This document shows positions 22,845 through 34,600 of a stretch of DNA of 64,000 nt, piece after piece (the stretch's first letter is position 1; each line of letters opens with the position of its first letter). The notes beneath the pieces are model-generated. The model was not told where the DNA came from and ran no database searches. It saw only the letters and a list, made by a program, of their open reading frames with translations. Source of the DNA: Linepithema humile (lineage: Eukaryota; Arthropoda; Insecta; Hymenoptera; Formicidae); assembly GCF_040581485.1 (NCBI RefSeq), contig NC_090135.1, positions 3,465,001 through 3,529,000 on the forward strand. The letters are read 5' to 3'. The position numbers were made by a program, and so were the translations under genes.

Positions 22845-23797
22845 CTATAGGCGTATGGCCCAATGGATTGTGTTCGACTTGGTTGAAAGTATGAAACCAA
22901 TTTCTTAGAAAAATATAATTTATTTTCCTCGTCAGAGAAATAGAGTATATGTACAAGTTTTGTTTGATTTAATTGATTGCGCCAGAGGCGCTTTCTCGGC
23001 AAATGTGTAAGGCCGAGAGTTAAAAGAAAAATTGACGGGCGCGGTAAGAAATTACCGGCCGCGTCTTAGTGTTTTGAACGGGTCCTAAAAAGGACGGTTC
23101 AATTGAGTTAGCTCGTTGCAGCCTCTTTCCCGGCGTCGGTGGAACTCCGTTCGGGAAATGGTCTTCTGTCTGACAACTGCTCTCTGAGCAGGCTCTGAGC
23201 GGTGAAGTCTGTACTGCCACGGAACGAGTCTCTGGTGTGCTGATAACTGTAACCGTCTCGGCTCTCGGTATTACGGATTGCTCCGAGTACCGAGGAGAGA
23301 GAGGTCTCCGAATTCGGATGTCGTCTTGTGTAAGAGTGTCCCTTGGTGGTCGAGTCAACCGGACGCAGAACTCTAGTGGAATCAATTTCCAAGCTAGAGA
23401 CTGAGGAGGTGACGGCGAAAGTGGAGTATCCGCGGGCCGCTTGGTTGAAATGTGCGGCCGATGCTGGGACTCTGTTTTCTTTCTACGCGCCTTGCGAGGC
23501 AGCGTGTGAAAAACTGCGAGACTATGTGTCTCTGGTTAGATTCTGCCGAGGCAGAGTACGACTCAGTTCAAGGGCCCTGGAGAGAGCTCGCCTTGAAGCG
23601 AGTGAGTGAGGAAAGATCTGCGGAGCAGCTCTTTTATATCCCTTCGATCGAAGCTTGATCGCGAGAAAGCTCTTCACCGCCTGCGCAACCTGGCGGTGTC
23701 TCCGCAAGCTCATAACTCGTAGACGGCCTGCGGCACGTAGCGGCGCCGCGGCGTATTATACCGCGTCAGTGCAGCGGTGTGGCGGTGAGCCGCCACA
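22845..23797 (-). mobile_element. Solo LTR (953 bp) inside element B
   Basis: On the minus strand it starts TGTGGCGG at 23797 (inverted-repeat start TGTGGCGG..CCGCCACA), has a TATA box at 23631-23639 (GGGATATAAA), and ends near 22845. Flanks are TCGG (23798-23801) and TTGG (22841-22844), a 4-bp duplication with one change. With the LTR removed, the RT frame of B lines up residue by residue with A. The 3' end lacks a clean CA, so that boundary is uncertain by a few bases. The copy at 1-584 is inverted relative to this one. Confidence 0.75.
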
Positions 23798-23801
23798 CCG
23801 A

Positions 23802-24440
23802 CCTACTGCGTATTCGCTTCAGGCCATCTCGGTACTGGAGCGTCCTGTCGCGGAAATAGTCCCAGACCACCTCCCTTATGTATTGGGGGAAGCCATGATA
23901 CTCCACGGCCTCCCCCACAAACTCCCAGGGGAGGAAGTTGAAGGCGTTGACGATGTCTAATGACACCGCCAACGCCACCTTCTTCTCCGTAATCCGTTCC
24001 GAGAGCGCCTTTAGGTGCATGATGGCATCCACCGTTGAGCGGCGCTCCCGGAACCCGAACTGAGCCTCGCTCAGGTCGGGACCAGTCCGCGACAGGTGCT
24101 GGACTATTCGGCCGGCGATGACTCTCTCAAAGAATTTGCCGACCTCGTTCAGCAGGCAAATAGGCCTATACGCAGAAGGCTGCTCCGCCGGCTTTCCTTC
24201 CTTGCGGAGGAGGACCAAGTTGGCCTCCTTCCACAAGAAGGGGAAGGCGTCCGATCTGAGGCAGTTGTTGAACAGCCTCCTCGCTGCCTCGGAGAACTCC
24301 CATTCAAAGACCTCGAGCTGCCCGCTCCAAGGGGGGGGGGGTTCCCCCTAGGCGGGACATTTCCCGCCTTAATAGGGGAAAGGGTGCCCACCACCCTCTC
24401 GAGGAACTCGGGCTCCAGGGTCTCCGAGATGGGGGGCGCC
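23802..24440 (-). pseudogene. Element B ORF2, RT part
   Basis: An open frame from 24236 has WKEANLVLLRKEGKPAE, AYRPICLLNEVGKFFERVI, QFGFRERRSTVDAI and DIVNAFNFLPW, the fingers and palm blocks of an R1-clade RT. It stops where the solo LTR begins. The part from 24440 to 24690 is shifted. Confidence 0.8.
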
Positions 24441-24691
24441 GCTGGTCAAAGTCTATTTAGGACAATTCGATATGGGCGCCCTCAGGGATGCCGGTCTAGC
24501 TCCGCCAGCAATTCGTCCCAGGCTCCGGTCTTGGCCCTGCTGATGGCCGACCGGAGCGCGTACCGTGCGGCCAGGTACGCGCCCCGCGCCACTGCCGTCC
24601 CGTCACCTCCGCCCGCTCTGCGTTGAGCACGGAGGAGATCCCGTCGAGCTCCGGTGGCTTGTTTCCGGAGCTCCGCGATCTCCCCACTCCA

Positions 24692-25556
24692 TCAATAGGC
24701 CGCTCGACGAGGGGCGGGCTTTGATCTCGGCATGGCGGCGTCACATATACGAGCCGCCATGCCGCGGATCGCAACGGCTTCTTCTTCGGTGTCGACGTGA
24801 CCCGGGAATCGGGACCACGTCTCCACCTTGGCTGCAGCGATGAGCCTGTCCAAGTCAAGCCTGGACAGGGCCCATCTTCGAGGGGGGTCAGCCCTCCTGC
24901 GGTGGAGCAGCATTTCCCGGGGAGTGGCCGAGAGGACCATCTCTATAAGCCAATGGTCCGACAGAAACTCCCCTTCGGACACCCCCCACTGGCTCACCAA
25001 GCGCGCAGCCGGGGGGGTGGCCCATGTCAAATCGACAATGGACCACCCCCGAGGGCGGACGCAGGTGTTGGTGGACCCCCTGTTTAACAGCAGAAGGTCC
25101 ATCTCCGCCGTCCATTTCAAGAGGGTCCTGCCCTTTGCATTGGTGGACCAAGAACCCCACACCGTAGACCAAGCGTTGAAGTCCCCCGTCACCAGCACGG
25201 GATGGGGGAGACACCGGCGTATGCCGTCCGCCATTTCCCGTAGGAATTGCTTGTAAACAGGGCAGGACCATCTAGGGGGGGCGTAGACCCCCACCACACA
25301 GACGACACCCCACCGCACTATGACGAAACCACTGCCTTTCACCACTAGGGTGATCGGAGGGGAGCGCGGGAAGTGCCTCCTAATTATGGCAACGGAGCTG
25401 TCCAGGTCCGCGAGCCAATTAGGGTTTGACTCGGAGACCCAGAGCGGCTCCGATACCACGCCCAGACCGGCATCACGCCCGCTCAGGTCCTGCAGGAAAA
25501 GGTCCTGGGCCCTACGAGCGTGATTCAGGTTCGCTTGGAGAAGCCTGATGGATATT
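24692..25556 (-). pseudogene. Element B ORF2, AP endonuclease part
   Basis: It carries LLQANLNHARRAQDL at the start, PHPVLVTGDFNAWST in the middle and SDHWLIEM near the end, the conserved blocks of the AP-like endonuclease that nicks the target. The initiator ATG appears to be ATA. The domain itself is complete and longer than in element A, where about 60 residues are deleted. Confidence 0.8.
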
Positions 25557-25562
25557 GTGGGC

Positions 25563-26486
25563 GTTCAATGTCCTACCCAGTGCTGCAAGATCGAGCATCC
25601 TGCAACAAAGCAACATGAGGGAAACGGCCCCCACCATGCGGGCACTACACAAGCGAGAACCGCACGTCACGCGTCCGTGTGCGCACGCGTCAGCGTAGCA
25701 TGCTATATTTTGTCACTTCCCCAGCCCGCGAAAAATGCTACGTACAAAAAATGCTAAGAAGCCAAGCGTTTTTAATCGAGTAAGGCGAATTGCTTGAATA
25801 ATAAAGATTCCGTCTTCTAGACCTGTATTTTGCAACTTGTTTTTTTTCGCATTTCTTTCTAACGCACAATCTAATGCACAATCGAGTAAATAATTAAATA
25901 AATTTTTTTTCTAAACAGTATTATTTTATATTCATTAAAAATATACGCATAATTAATTATTATTAATAATTATTAACTGTTGAAAAAGATATTAATTTGC
26001 TACAACTTGTCAATAGAAAATTAAAATATAATTTTACAATTTTTCAACAAAATGCAAGTTTAACATATGCCAAGATTATTAATAAATATAAAATAATACT
26101 TTTTTGTCGAAAGCATTATTAAATAATTTGATTGATTACTGTTAGAAACTCATGTGCAAAAAAAGTTGCAAGAAGCAATTTCCAAACACAATATCTTCAA
26201 CATTTTAGCTAATCGCTTTACCCGTTTAACCACGCTTGCTACTTGACATTTTCCTCTTTAAACTTAAAAGAAAGATATATTAATAATTTATTAGTAGTTA
26301 ATAGTGGCCTTCCACGCCACCCATGAGGTGCCACTAATAGCGCGCTAGATTTTTTTAAAGTGGATCTTCGCCTGTAGCCCTATTATACCACATATTATTG
26401 CAAAATACCACAAAAAATATATTACTATGTAAATATTATGTATATTACAATATAAAAACTATATGTATATTATAAACATATACATA
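25563..26486. other. AT-rich stretch, no gene seen
   Basis: The first 200 bases are of mixed composition and the rest is strongly AT-rich. I see no supported ORF, repeat or RNA gene. Confidence 0.5.
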
Positions 26487-27418
26487 CAGGGTGTCCCAGA
26501 CTTACCGAATAACCGATTCAGGGTAGACTCCTGACGTTGTTCTGAGACGAAAGTTCCTTTGGCAAAATGTCGAGGGTGTCGTAATTTCGGCGTTATGAAG
26601 AGCAAAAGTTCTCCAATCGATGCGCTGAATTTTCCCGCGCTCAAGGACATCGCACATCAAAGGAGCCCCGTGCATCGCGCAACGATTGTTTCGATCGAGC
26701 GCGTTTCTCGCGATTGTTCACGCATTCACTGTTCACTGTTTCACAGTACTCCACAAGAAAAATGGAGTCAGATCCGCCGGAGACCTTGCCGGCCAGTGCA
26801 CATTGATTGCTCCGTATTGACGTAAGGCGCGGTAGGTCATACCTCGCAGTGTTCATATCGATTTTCTATCGCGGGAGCGCACGATGCTTCACGCTAGTGC
26901 TTGACAGTTCCGCGCGCGTGTCGTGATTTTGTGCAATTCGGTGAGCGATCAGTCTGTCCTTTTTTGTCGGTCATACGAATGTCAATGTCGCGAAAAAAGT
27001 GTCGAAAAGTGACGCGACGATAGCCTCGCCACACACGTGCGCGAAAACGCGTCGCGTGTTAAACGCGAGATACGCGGATAGATAAATCTTACGCGGAGTG
27101 CGCCCGTGCACTGGCCGGCGAGATCTCCGGCGGATCTGACTCCTTTTCCTGTGGAGTACTGTGAAACAGTGAACAGTGAATGCGTGAACAATCGCGAGGA
27201 ACGCGCTCGATCGAGTCAATCGTTGCGCGATGCACGGGGCTCTTTTGATGTGCGATGTCCCTGAGCGCGGGAAAATTCAGCGCATCGATTGGGAAACTTT
27301 TACCCTTCATAACGCCGAAATTACGACACCCTCGACATTTTGCCAAAGGAACTTTCGTCTCAGAACAACGTCAGGAGTCTACCCTGAACCGGTTATTCGG
27401 TAAGTCTGGGACACCCTG
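26487..27418. mobile_element. Foldback / MITE-like element with 315-bp inverted arms
   Basis: It starts CAGGGTGTCCCAGACTTACC and ends with its reverse complement, flanked by TA. Arms 26487-26801 and 27106-27418 pair almost perfectly. The 304-bp core is CpG-rich and non-coding. The terminal CAGGGTGTCCC is common among Tc1/mariner-like elements of insects, which also use TA targets, so it is probably a non-autonomous member. Each arm carries a short open frame that starts near its inner end; I do not regard it as a gene. Confidence 0.85.
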
Positions 27419-27604
27419 TATATATTAGTATCATATTCACGTATAAATAATAGATGTGTATGGTACGCGCGCGCGCACACACACGCGCAGATATCCACAC
27501 ACACACATCTATTATTCGAATTTAGCTACAATTACAGCATTCAAGAAACTACAAATAAAAATATTCATAAAATTTTTGTTTTTTTAACAATTTTTTTATT
27601 TGTA

Positions 27605-27638
<34 letters not shown>
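27419..27638. other. Microsatellites and probable 3' UTR of the Gln-rich gene
   Basis: It contains (CG/CA)n near 27465-27510 and (TA)n at 27607-27636. On the minus strand there are several AATAAA-like signals near 27540-27600, suitable for ending the minus-strand gene whose stop is at 27639-27641. Confidence 0.4.
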
Positions 27639-27639
<1 letters not shown>

Positions 27640-27663
27640 TAATAATTAATGAAAATATTTTGT

Positions 27664-27667
27664 ATAT
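27664..27667. repeat. Target duplication ATAT, left (partner 31378-31381)
   Basis: The four bases ATAT flank both ends of the 3.7-kb transposon. Because the sequence is palindromic, the exact boundary is ambiguous by a base or two. Confidence 0.6.
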
Positions 27668-30600
27668 GGGGCATTCTTTCTCAACTTTACACCCATGCTG
27701 CCCATTATCTATTTGATCTGAAAATTTTTGAAAAAATCTTAAAATTTACAGAAAAATGTAAGCTTTTCAATGGCGCGTGGCAAAATTATCAAATTCAATT
27801 GGATCATACTTAAAATTTCAGGAAACCGAAAAAAATTAATAAAAACGGTAATTATTTAAGTGTAGCAATTATTCATTCGACGTTTTGCTCTTCCAATTAA
27901 CACTTTCGAGTACTCTGTTTATCTATGCACTGTCACATAAGTCTAAACTAAAATGGCGGATTTAATATGGCCGCCAAAAATTTAAAAAATTTAAGAAATT
28001 AACGGATTTTTGTAAAACTTAATACCAAAGAGTTTTTCTGTATGCTGAATACAAATCTCAAATCAGATTTTGAAAATTCAAAATGGCGGATCTAATACAA
28101 CCACCAAAAATATTGAAAAATTTAAGAAGTTAACGGATTTTTATAAAACTTGGTATCAGGAGTATATTTGGGACGCAGATTTTAAAATTTTATCATTAAA
28201 TTCGTATTTATCGACCTATTTGGTCTAAAGATTATCGAAAAACTATTAAATTTTATAACAAAATTCAAGTCCTCCATGGGCGCGTGGCAAAATTATCAAA
28301 TTCAATTGGATCATTATTTTTTTTCTGAGCCTAATCAAAAAAATTTCATAAAATAAGATCGTGAAATCCATTTTGTACACATTCGAGAGAGTTTCTCTAC
28401 CGCGATATTATCGCCATTCATTACAACATTTTAACGTTAAAAAACGTTTCATTGTGATTCCGTGAATTTCTAAACGCTTTAATATTTGGATTTGTATATC
28501 CGACTCCCATGGTTCTGGGCTTTTTTGTGTTTTGAGCGTTTCTCTGAGGTTTTCTTCGAACAGTTCTTTTCAGAGCTATTTTTAACCGTTCTTTTAGGAC
28601 TGCTCTCAGAACAATACTACAGAAAATTCTATTATCTGTACTATTTTTGATCGTGAATCTTAGAATTTGATTTTGAATATGTCCAGTATACACGGTGATA
28701 GATGTTGCAATCCCTACAATGTGGAAGGTCACAGAGGGAAAGATCTTCGACGCATTTCGAGTGTTATAAAACAATTATTCCCAAAATTTCCAGATAATGC
28801 TAAAATTTGTGCAGCATGTAGAAAAATGAAATATCCTCGCATGAATGAAGATACGCACGTCTCATCGAGTCTTGATAAAACGTTTGATAATTGTACTCAT
28901 GATACTGAACGGAATATTTCTGTATCTTCCGGTGCATCTTCATTATCATTTTAGTGGAATTGAACGCAACATAAAATCACAAAGAGAGATTGAGTTGGAT
29001 ATGTTGAGTGGATTGAAAGAAAAATTTTCCACTCTTGAAATTAATGATTCTTTGAGATTGACGATTTTGACTGTAGTACCAGATGCATGGAGTCTAAGTC
29101 AAAATTCTCGGGAATTCAACTGTTCTAGGTATTTTGCAAAAAAAGCTAGAGAATTGAAAGCATCTAAGGGCGTTTTAGCAGAAACAACTGCTAAAAATGG
29201 TAAACCATTGCCGGAAAGTACTGTTACACGAATTAAAGATTTTTACAATAGTGACGAAAATAGCAGAATCATGCCAGGTAAGAAAATTATGGTTTCAGTA
29301 AAAAATGACGAGAACAGAGATTTGATTCAGAAACGTCTTCTCCTTTTAGACTTAAGAGGTCTTCATGATATTTATAGTAAATGCCATCCTGACTGTCATG
29401 TTAGTTTTAGTAAATTTGCCCAACTCCGACCAAAACATATACTTGCTGGTGCGAATAGTACGCATTCGGTCTGTGTCTGTACGATACATCAAAATTGCAA
29501 ATTGATGATTGACTCTGTCAATTTAAATAATCTTACTAAAGATTCCAATGTGATTTTACATGATTATAAAGATTGCTTACGCCAAATCGTGTGCAAAAAT
29601 CCTGATAAAAATTGTTATATTGGTGAATGCAGTAAATGTCCTGATATTATTGAACTAAAAAAACATTTGAAAGAACTCTTAGATGAGAAAGGTATTCACT
29701 ACATACAGTTCAGTGTCTGGACAACAACTGACAGATCAACTCTTCAGACGCAAATTCTTCCGTCGTCGGAATTTGTCGATGAATTTTGTGACAAATTTAT
29801 CATTCTAAAACCTCATTCTTTCATTGCAAAAGAACACTCTCGATTCTATCAGAAAAGAAAAAAGAATTTAAAAAGGGTGAAGTTCTTGCAGTATTAGATT
29901 TTTCTGAGAATTACAAGTATGTTGTGCAAGATGCATCGCAGGCGTTCTATTTTAATAATTCACAATGTACTGTTTTTCCTGTCGTGTGTTACTATAAAAA
30001 AGAGTTAGAACTTGAACACAAAAGTTTTATTTTTTTGTCGAATAGTACACTTTATGACACAGCTGCTGTATATACTGTACAAAAGATGCTGATTCCTGAA
30101 TTGAAAATAATAATTCCTGAGCTAAGAAGAGTAATCTACTTTAGCGATGGGGCAAAACAGCATTTTAAAAATAAATATCAGATGATGAATCCAATGCATC
30201 ACGAAAAGGATTTTGGTGTTGCAGCGGAATGGAACTATCATGCCACTGCACATGGTAAAGGTGCTTCAGACGGTGTAGGTGCTGTGTTCAAAAGGGAAGC
30301 TATGCGAGCTAGCCTCCTTAGTAAACCGAACGATGCCATTCTTTCATTCGAGAAACTTGTTGACTGGGCTCAAAAAAATTCTAAAAGTATTAGTATACTG
30401 TCATATAATGACAAAGAGCACCAAAAGACAAAAAGATTTTTGAAAAAACGATTTGATGTAGCTCCACTAGTTCCAGAGATTCTGAGAAATCACTGTTTTG
30501 TCCCAATCAACAAAGAAATGGTGATTAAGAGATATTCCAATGCTGGTAATAGTTCGACTTTTTCATATCAAGATTTCAAAAAGTAGGGAGTAAAAGCTTA

Positions 30601-31377
30601 GGCGACATCAGAATCAGAAGTATCTTTAGTATCATGTTTTATAAAAATCTGTCAATTTCCTAAATTTTCAATATTTTTGGTCTTTATATTAGATCTGACA
30701 TTTTCAGTTTTCGAAATCCGACTTAAGATTTGTATTTAGCTGGCCGTAAAACTCTCTGTTCAAATTTTATAAAACTCCTTTACTTTAAAAAATTTTTTAA
30801 ATTCTTAGTTGCCATATTAGATCCGCCATTTTGAATTTTCTAAATGCGACTTTCAGATTCGTTATTAGCAGCCCGAAAAAGTCCCTGATACCAAGTATTA
30901 TAAAAATTCGTTAATTTCTAAAAATTTTCAAAATGTTTTAGTGACCATATTGGATCCGCCATTTTGTATTTTTGAAAGATAACTTTAGACTCGTATACAG
31001 TAACCCGAAAAATCCCTTGATACCAAGTTTTATGAAAATCAGTTAATTTCTTAAATTTTTTAAATTTTTAGCGGCCATATTGGATCCGCCATTTTAGTTT
31101 AGACTTATGTGACAGTGCACAGATAAACAAAGTACTCGAAAGTGTTAATTAGAAGAGAAAAACGTCGAATAAATAATCGCTACACTTGAATAATTACCGT
31201 TTTTATTATTTTTTTTCGGTTTTCTGAAATTTTAAGTATGATCCAATTGAATTTGATAATTTTGCCTCGCGCCATTGGAAAGCTTACATTTTTCTGTAAA
31301 TTTTAAGATTTTTTCAAAAATTTTTAGATCAAATAGAAAATGGGCAGCATGGGTGTAAAGTTGAGAAAGAATGCCCC
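27668..31377 (+). mobile_element. Long-TIR DNA transposon (Sola2-like, tentative)
   Basis: It is 3710 bp with inverted termini beginning GGGGCATTCTTTCTCAACTT. The inverted identity extends about 350 bp (27668-28000 versus 31050-31377). Subterminal repeats containing AAAATGGCGGAT occur several times near both ends in opposite orientation. A broken transposase lies inside. Terminal structure and protein motifs fit a cut-and-paste element. The name Sola2 is my recollection of the protein family and is not checked. Confidence 0.85.
28669..30586 (+). pseudogene. Transposase of the 27668 element, two frameshifts
   Basis: The N-terminus MSSIHGDRCCNPYNVEGH with a later KICAACRK forms a Cys-rich, probably zinc-binding head. 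The middle has a Cys/His-rich block (CHPDCHVSF...HSVCVCTIHQNC). The C-terminal catalytic-looking part has ENYKYVVQDASQ, YFSDGAKQHFKN, HHEKDFGVAAEWNYHATAHG and ASDGVGAVFKREA. This SDG...HGKG..DG..KR signature belongs to a widespread uncharacterised eukaryotic transposase family with an RNase-H-like fold. Frame changes near 28940 and 29880 divide it into three ORFs, so this copy is inactive. Confidence 0.7.
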
Positions 31378-31381
31378 ATAT
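31378..31381. repeat. Target duplication ATAT, right
   Basis: Partner of 27664-27667. Exon 3 of the Gln-rich gene resumes to the right. Confidence 0.6.
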
Positions 31382-31609
31382 ATTTTCCACGTGTTCCGCC
31401 GCGGCCACCTCTTCCGCCACGGCCGTCCTTCTCGCCTCCAATTCCTCTGGCTGGATTGCCTCTTCCGGCCCCGCGAATAGCCCGCTGGACGTACCAGCAC
31501 GGCCGGCACCTCTCCTTTTTTTTCCTACAAAATAAATATTGATATAAATAATGAATAAAATAAAATAATTGTATATGTGTATTAATAATGTAATAGTTTA
31601 AAGTTTATT

Positions 31610-31613
31610 ACAT
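31610..31613. repeat. Target duplication ACAT of the solo LTR, left (partner 37301-37304)
   Basis: ACAT precedes TGTAACGG at 31614 and follows TGTTACA at 37300. Confidence 0.75.
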
Positions 31614-31646
31614 TGTAACGGTGCGTATTTTTACGCCTCACGGGCG

Positions 31647-34600
31647 CACACTGGTCTCAAACGACATGAGCTGTCTCAAAACCCCCTACAGCCTTCAATT
31701 TTTGACCGATTTCAATCTTTTTTTTTTTTAAATAATCTGTATAAAATTTCCAAGAGATCTGTGGGAGCCGATTTTTAAAAAACTTAGTTAACAATTCTAA
31801 TGTTTAAACAAATTAGGAATTTTTGGATTTTTTACTTATATCTCCCTAAAAATTATACTTTTGTGTTATATATTGCATGAAATTTATGTAAAAAATTGTA
31901 AAAATGAAAAAAAAGTGTTGATATAATAATCCAATTGTTATAAACAAATTAGATTAAACCATTCAGGTCCATGAGCAAACCATTAGCGTTAGCAAGAAAA
32001 TGAATACAGATATGACAGCATTAGGTAAAAATATGATTATGCATTAAAAAAAAATTTGCCTATTTGTTTAAACAATTTTTGTTTAAACAAAAAGTTATAA
32101 ACAACGAGATTATTAGAAACTAATAACGTTTTTCGCTTTTACGAGAAAAATTACGAAGGGAATGTGCCTTGCAAAATTTTTTTTAAATCTTAATTTTCAA
32201 TAAAAAATATAAATAAATATTTCTATGACGAGTGAGTGCCCATTTGGACCCATTCATGGGCAAATCATTAACGATAACAAGAAAATGAATACAAGAATGA
32301 GAGTATTGGGTAAAACTACGATTATCCATTAAAAAAAAGTTTTTATTAATATTGTTTAAACAGTTTTTGTTTAAACAAATTGCTAAAAACAGTGAGATTT
32401 TCAAAAACTAATAACGCCATTCGATTTTACGTAAAAAATTACGATGGAAGTGTGTCTTAAAAAATTATAACATACAATTGTTTATTTCTTTATTGTATTG
32501 ATTAAACAAATTGCTTTTTTCCACCTACCTTTAAATTACATTGCAAATAAATCTTAGAGATTGAAATTTGTTATTGGATAATATTGAGAATTTTGTGAAT
32601 TGTTTCATATTGGAAGTAGGAAAAAGTTTAGATCAATTTTATGAGGTTTAGTACTTCATTTACTTTATTATTATAGAATTTATGCATCCAATGTCATCAG
32701 AATAAGTTTTCTTTGTTTATGCGAGGTTTGAGTATTTCATTTGTTTCAGTATTATAAAAAAAAGGAGTTCTATAAAATTTGCTTATTCGCTGTCAGTATA
32801 AATTTTCGTCTTTTGCTTTGTTTCCCATTTGTTTCGTTATTATAATATCGAGTTAAATAACATTTTGGTTTTTAAAATAGCAAAAGTTTACGTGTTTTTT
32901 ACAAGATTTCGTTCGTCATTCGTTTCAGTATTATATAATTTGCGCATTTAATGTCAAAATAAGTTTTGGTTTTTGTTCAAGGTTTTCTTAGTTTTTCATT
33001 TGTTTCAGTATTATAGAATAATTGAATTCTATACAATTTTCACATTCGATATTAAAATAAGTTTTTGTTTTTTGTTCGAGGTCTAGAGTATTTTATTTGT
33101 TTCAGTATTATAAAAAAAGGAGTTCTATAAAAGCTTATTCGCTGCCACTATAAATTTTCGTCTTTAGCTTCGTTTCCAATTTGTTTCGGTATTGTGAAAT
33201 CGAGTTTAATGACATTTTGGTTTTTGAAATAGGTAAAAGTTTACGTGTTTTTTACAAGGTTTCGTTCTTCATTCGTTTCAGTATTATATAATTTGCGCAT
33301 TCAATGTTAAAATAAGTTTTGGTTTTTGTTCAAGGTTTTCTTAGTTTTTCATTTGTTTATGTATTATAGAATTAAATTCTATAAAATTTTCGCATTCGAT
33401 GTTAAAATAAGTTTTTGTTTGTTCTTCGATGTTTAGAGTATTTTATTTGTTACAGTATTATGGAAATAAGTTCTATAAAATTTGCTAAATCGATGTCAGA
33501 TTAAGTTTTTGTCTTTAGTTCAATACTTTGTTTTTTATTTGTTTCTGTATTATGAATATTGCGGGTTTGATGTCAGAGTAATTTTTCGTCCTATGTTCTA
33601 TGATTTAATTAAATGATTAAAAATTTGTGTTTTACTAAGGCGTTTTTACTTTTAGTTTTATCAATTTTTTATTAGAAATGGAAAAGTTTGAAATTTCTAA
33701 TAGTGCTTTATGCAATATACTGTTAGAACCTGAAAGTGATAAAAGCATTAATGCTCTAATAAGCCACATTAGACAGCACTATGATTTGGATGACAAAACT
33801 TTTGTATTAGTAGAGAAAAAACTTGTTCGATCCTTTATGCCTACTTTTAAATCAAAGTTTTCCAGTGTTTTATATAACGAAAATGTGTTTAGAAAAAAAA
33901 ATGCTAAGTGGTTGTCTCAACATTTCTATGTTGCTTTTAATGAGGATATAAATGTTGGTGGAAGGCCTGTTGTGGAAGATTTTAACAAAGGATCGAGAGC
34001 CACAAAGTATAGAAAAATTTAAACGATTGCAGAGAGTTATTCTTTCGAAGAAATTCAGAAAGCTTTTTTTAAACATTTGCGTGACTCTGGAAAGGAACAT
34101 TTAATAGCAAATATAGAAAATTTGTTATCTGAAACTTCAAAGAGTGATCGAAATACAAATAATCCTATTTCTTTTACCGAAGATGAATGTATATCCCTTA
34201 TAGAAGATGCAAAGTTGTCAAAATGGCAATACGACTCTATACGAAAACAAATTTCTGCAAAAAATGCTGATATTTTAATTCCTTATCAAAATCTTTCATT
34301 AGCAAAACAGAAATGTTATCCTTCTCCAGAGCATATAACCATAACCGATAAAAGTGCTGATGTCGATTTACAAGCTCTTTTAAACCATACATGCAAACGT
34401 ATTTTAGAAATTCCACGTCTGCGTGTTAAAGATAATTTAATTGGAAACAATACAGAATTGTCATTAACTATGATTTCAAAATGGGGATGTGATGGTGCAT
34501 CTGGTCATAGCCGTTATAAACAAAAATTTTCTGATGGAACTACTTCTGATGAAAGCATTTTTGTAACATCAATTGTGCCTCTTACTTTGGTCTTGAATAA

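Larger units (their letters stand above)
20998..25562 (-). mobile_element. R1-clade element B, split by a solo LTR
   Basis: Poly(A) (T-run 20998-21020), 3' UTR (21020-21505), ORF2 C-terminus, solo LTR at 22845-23797, then RT and endonuclease up to 25556, where the frame starts ISIRLLQANLNHARR (the ATG is changed to ATA). Similarity to A ends close to 25562, so the copy is 5'-truncated just upstream of ORF2 and has no ORF1. It inserted at the right edge of element C. I found no matching target duplication at 25563. Confidence 0.8.

Noticed and set aside
23343..23658. Plus-strand ORFs inside the solo LTR
   Set aside because: They lie antisense to the LTR's TATA/leader region, have no domain, and only part is present in the other copy.
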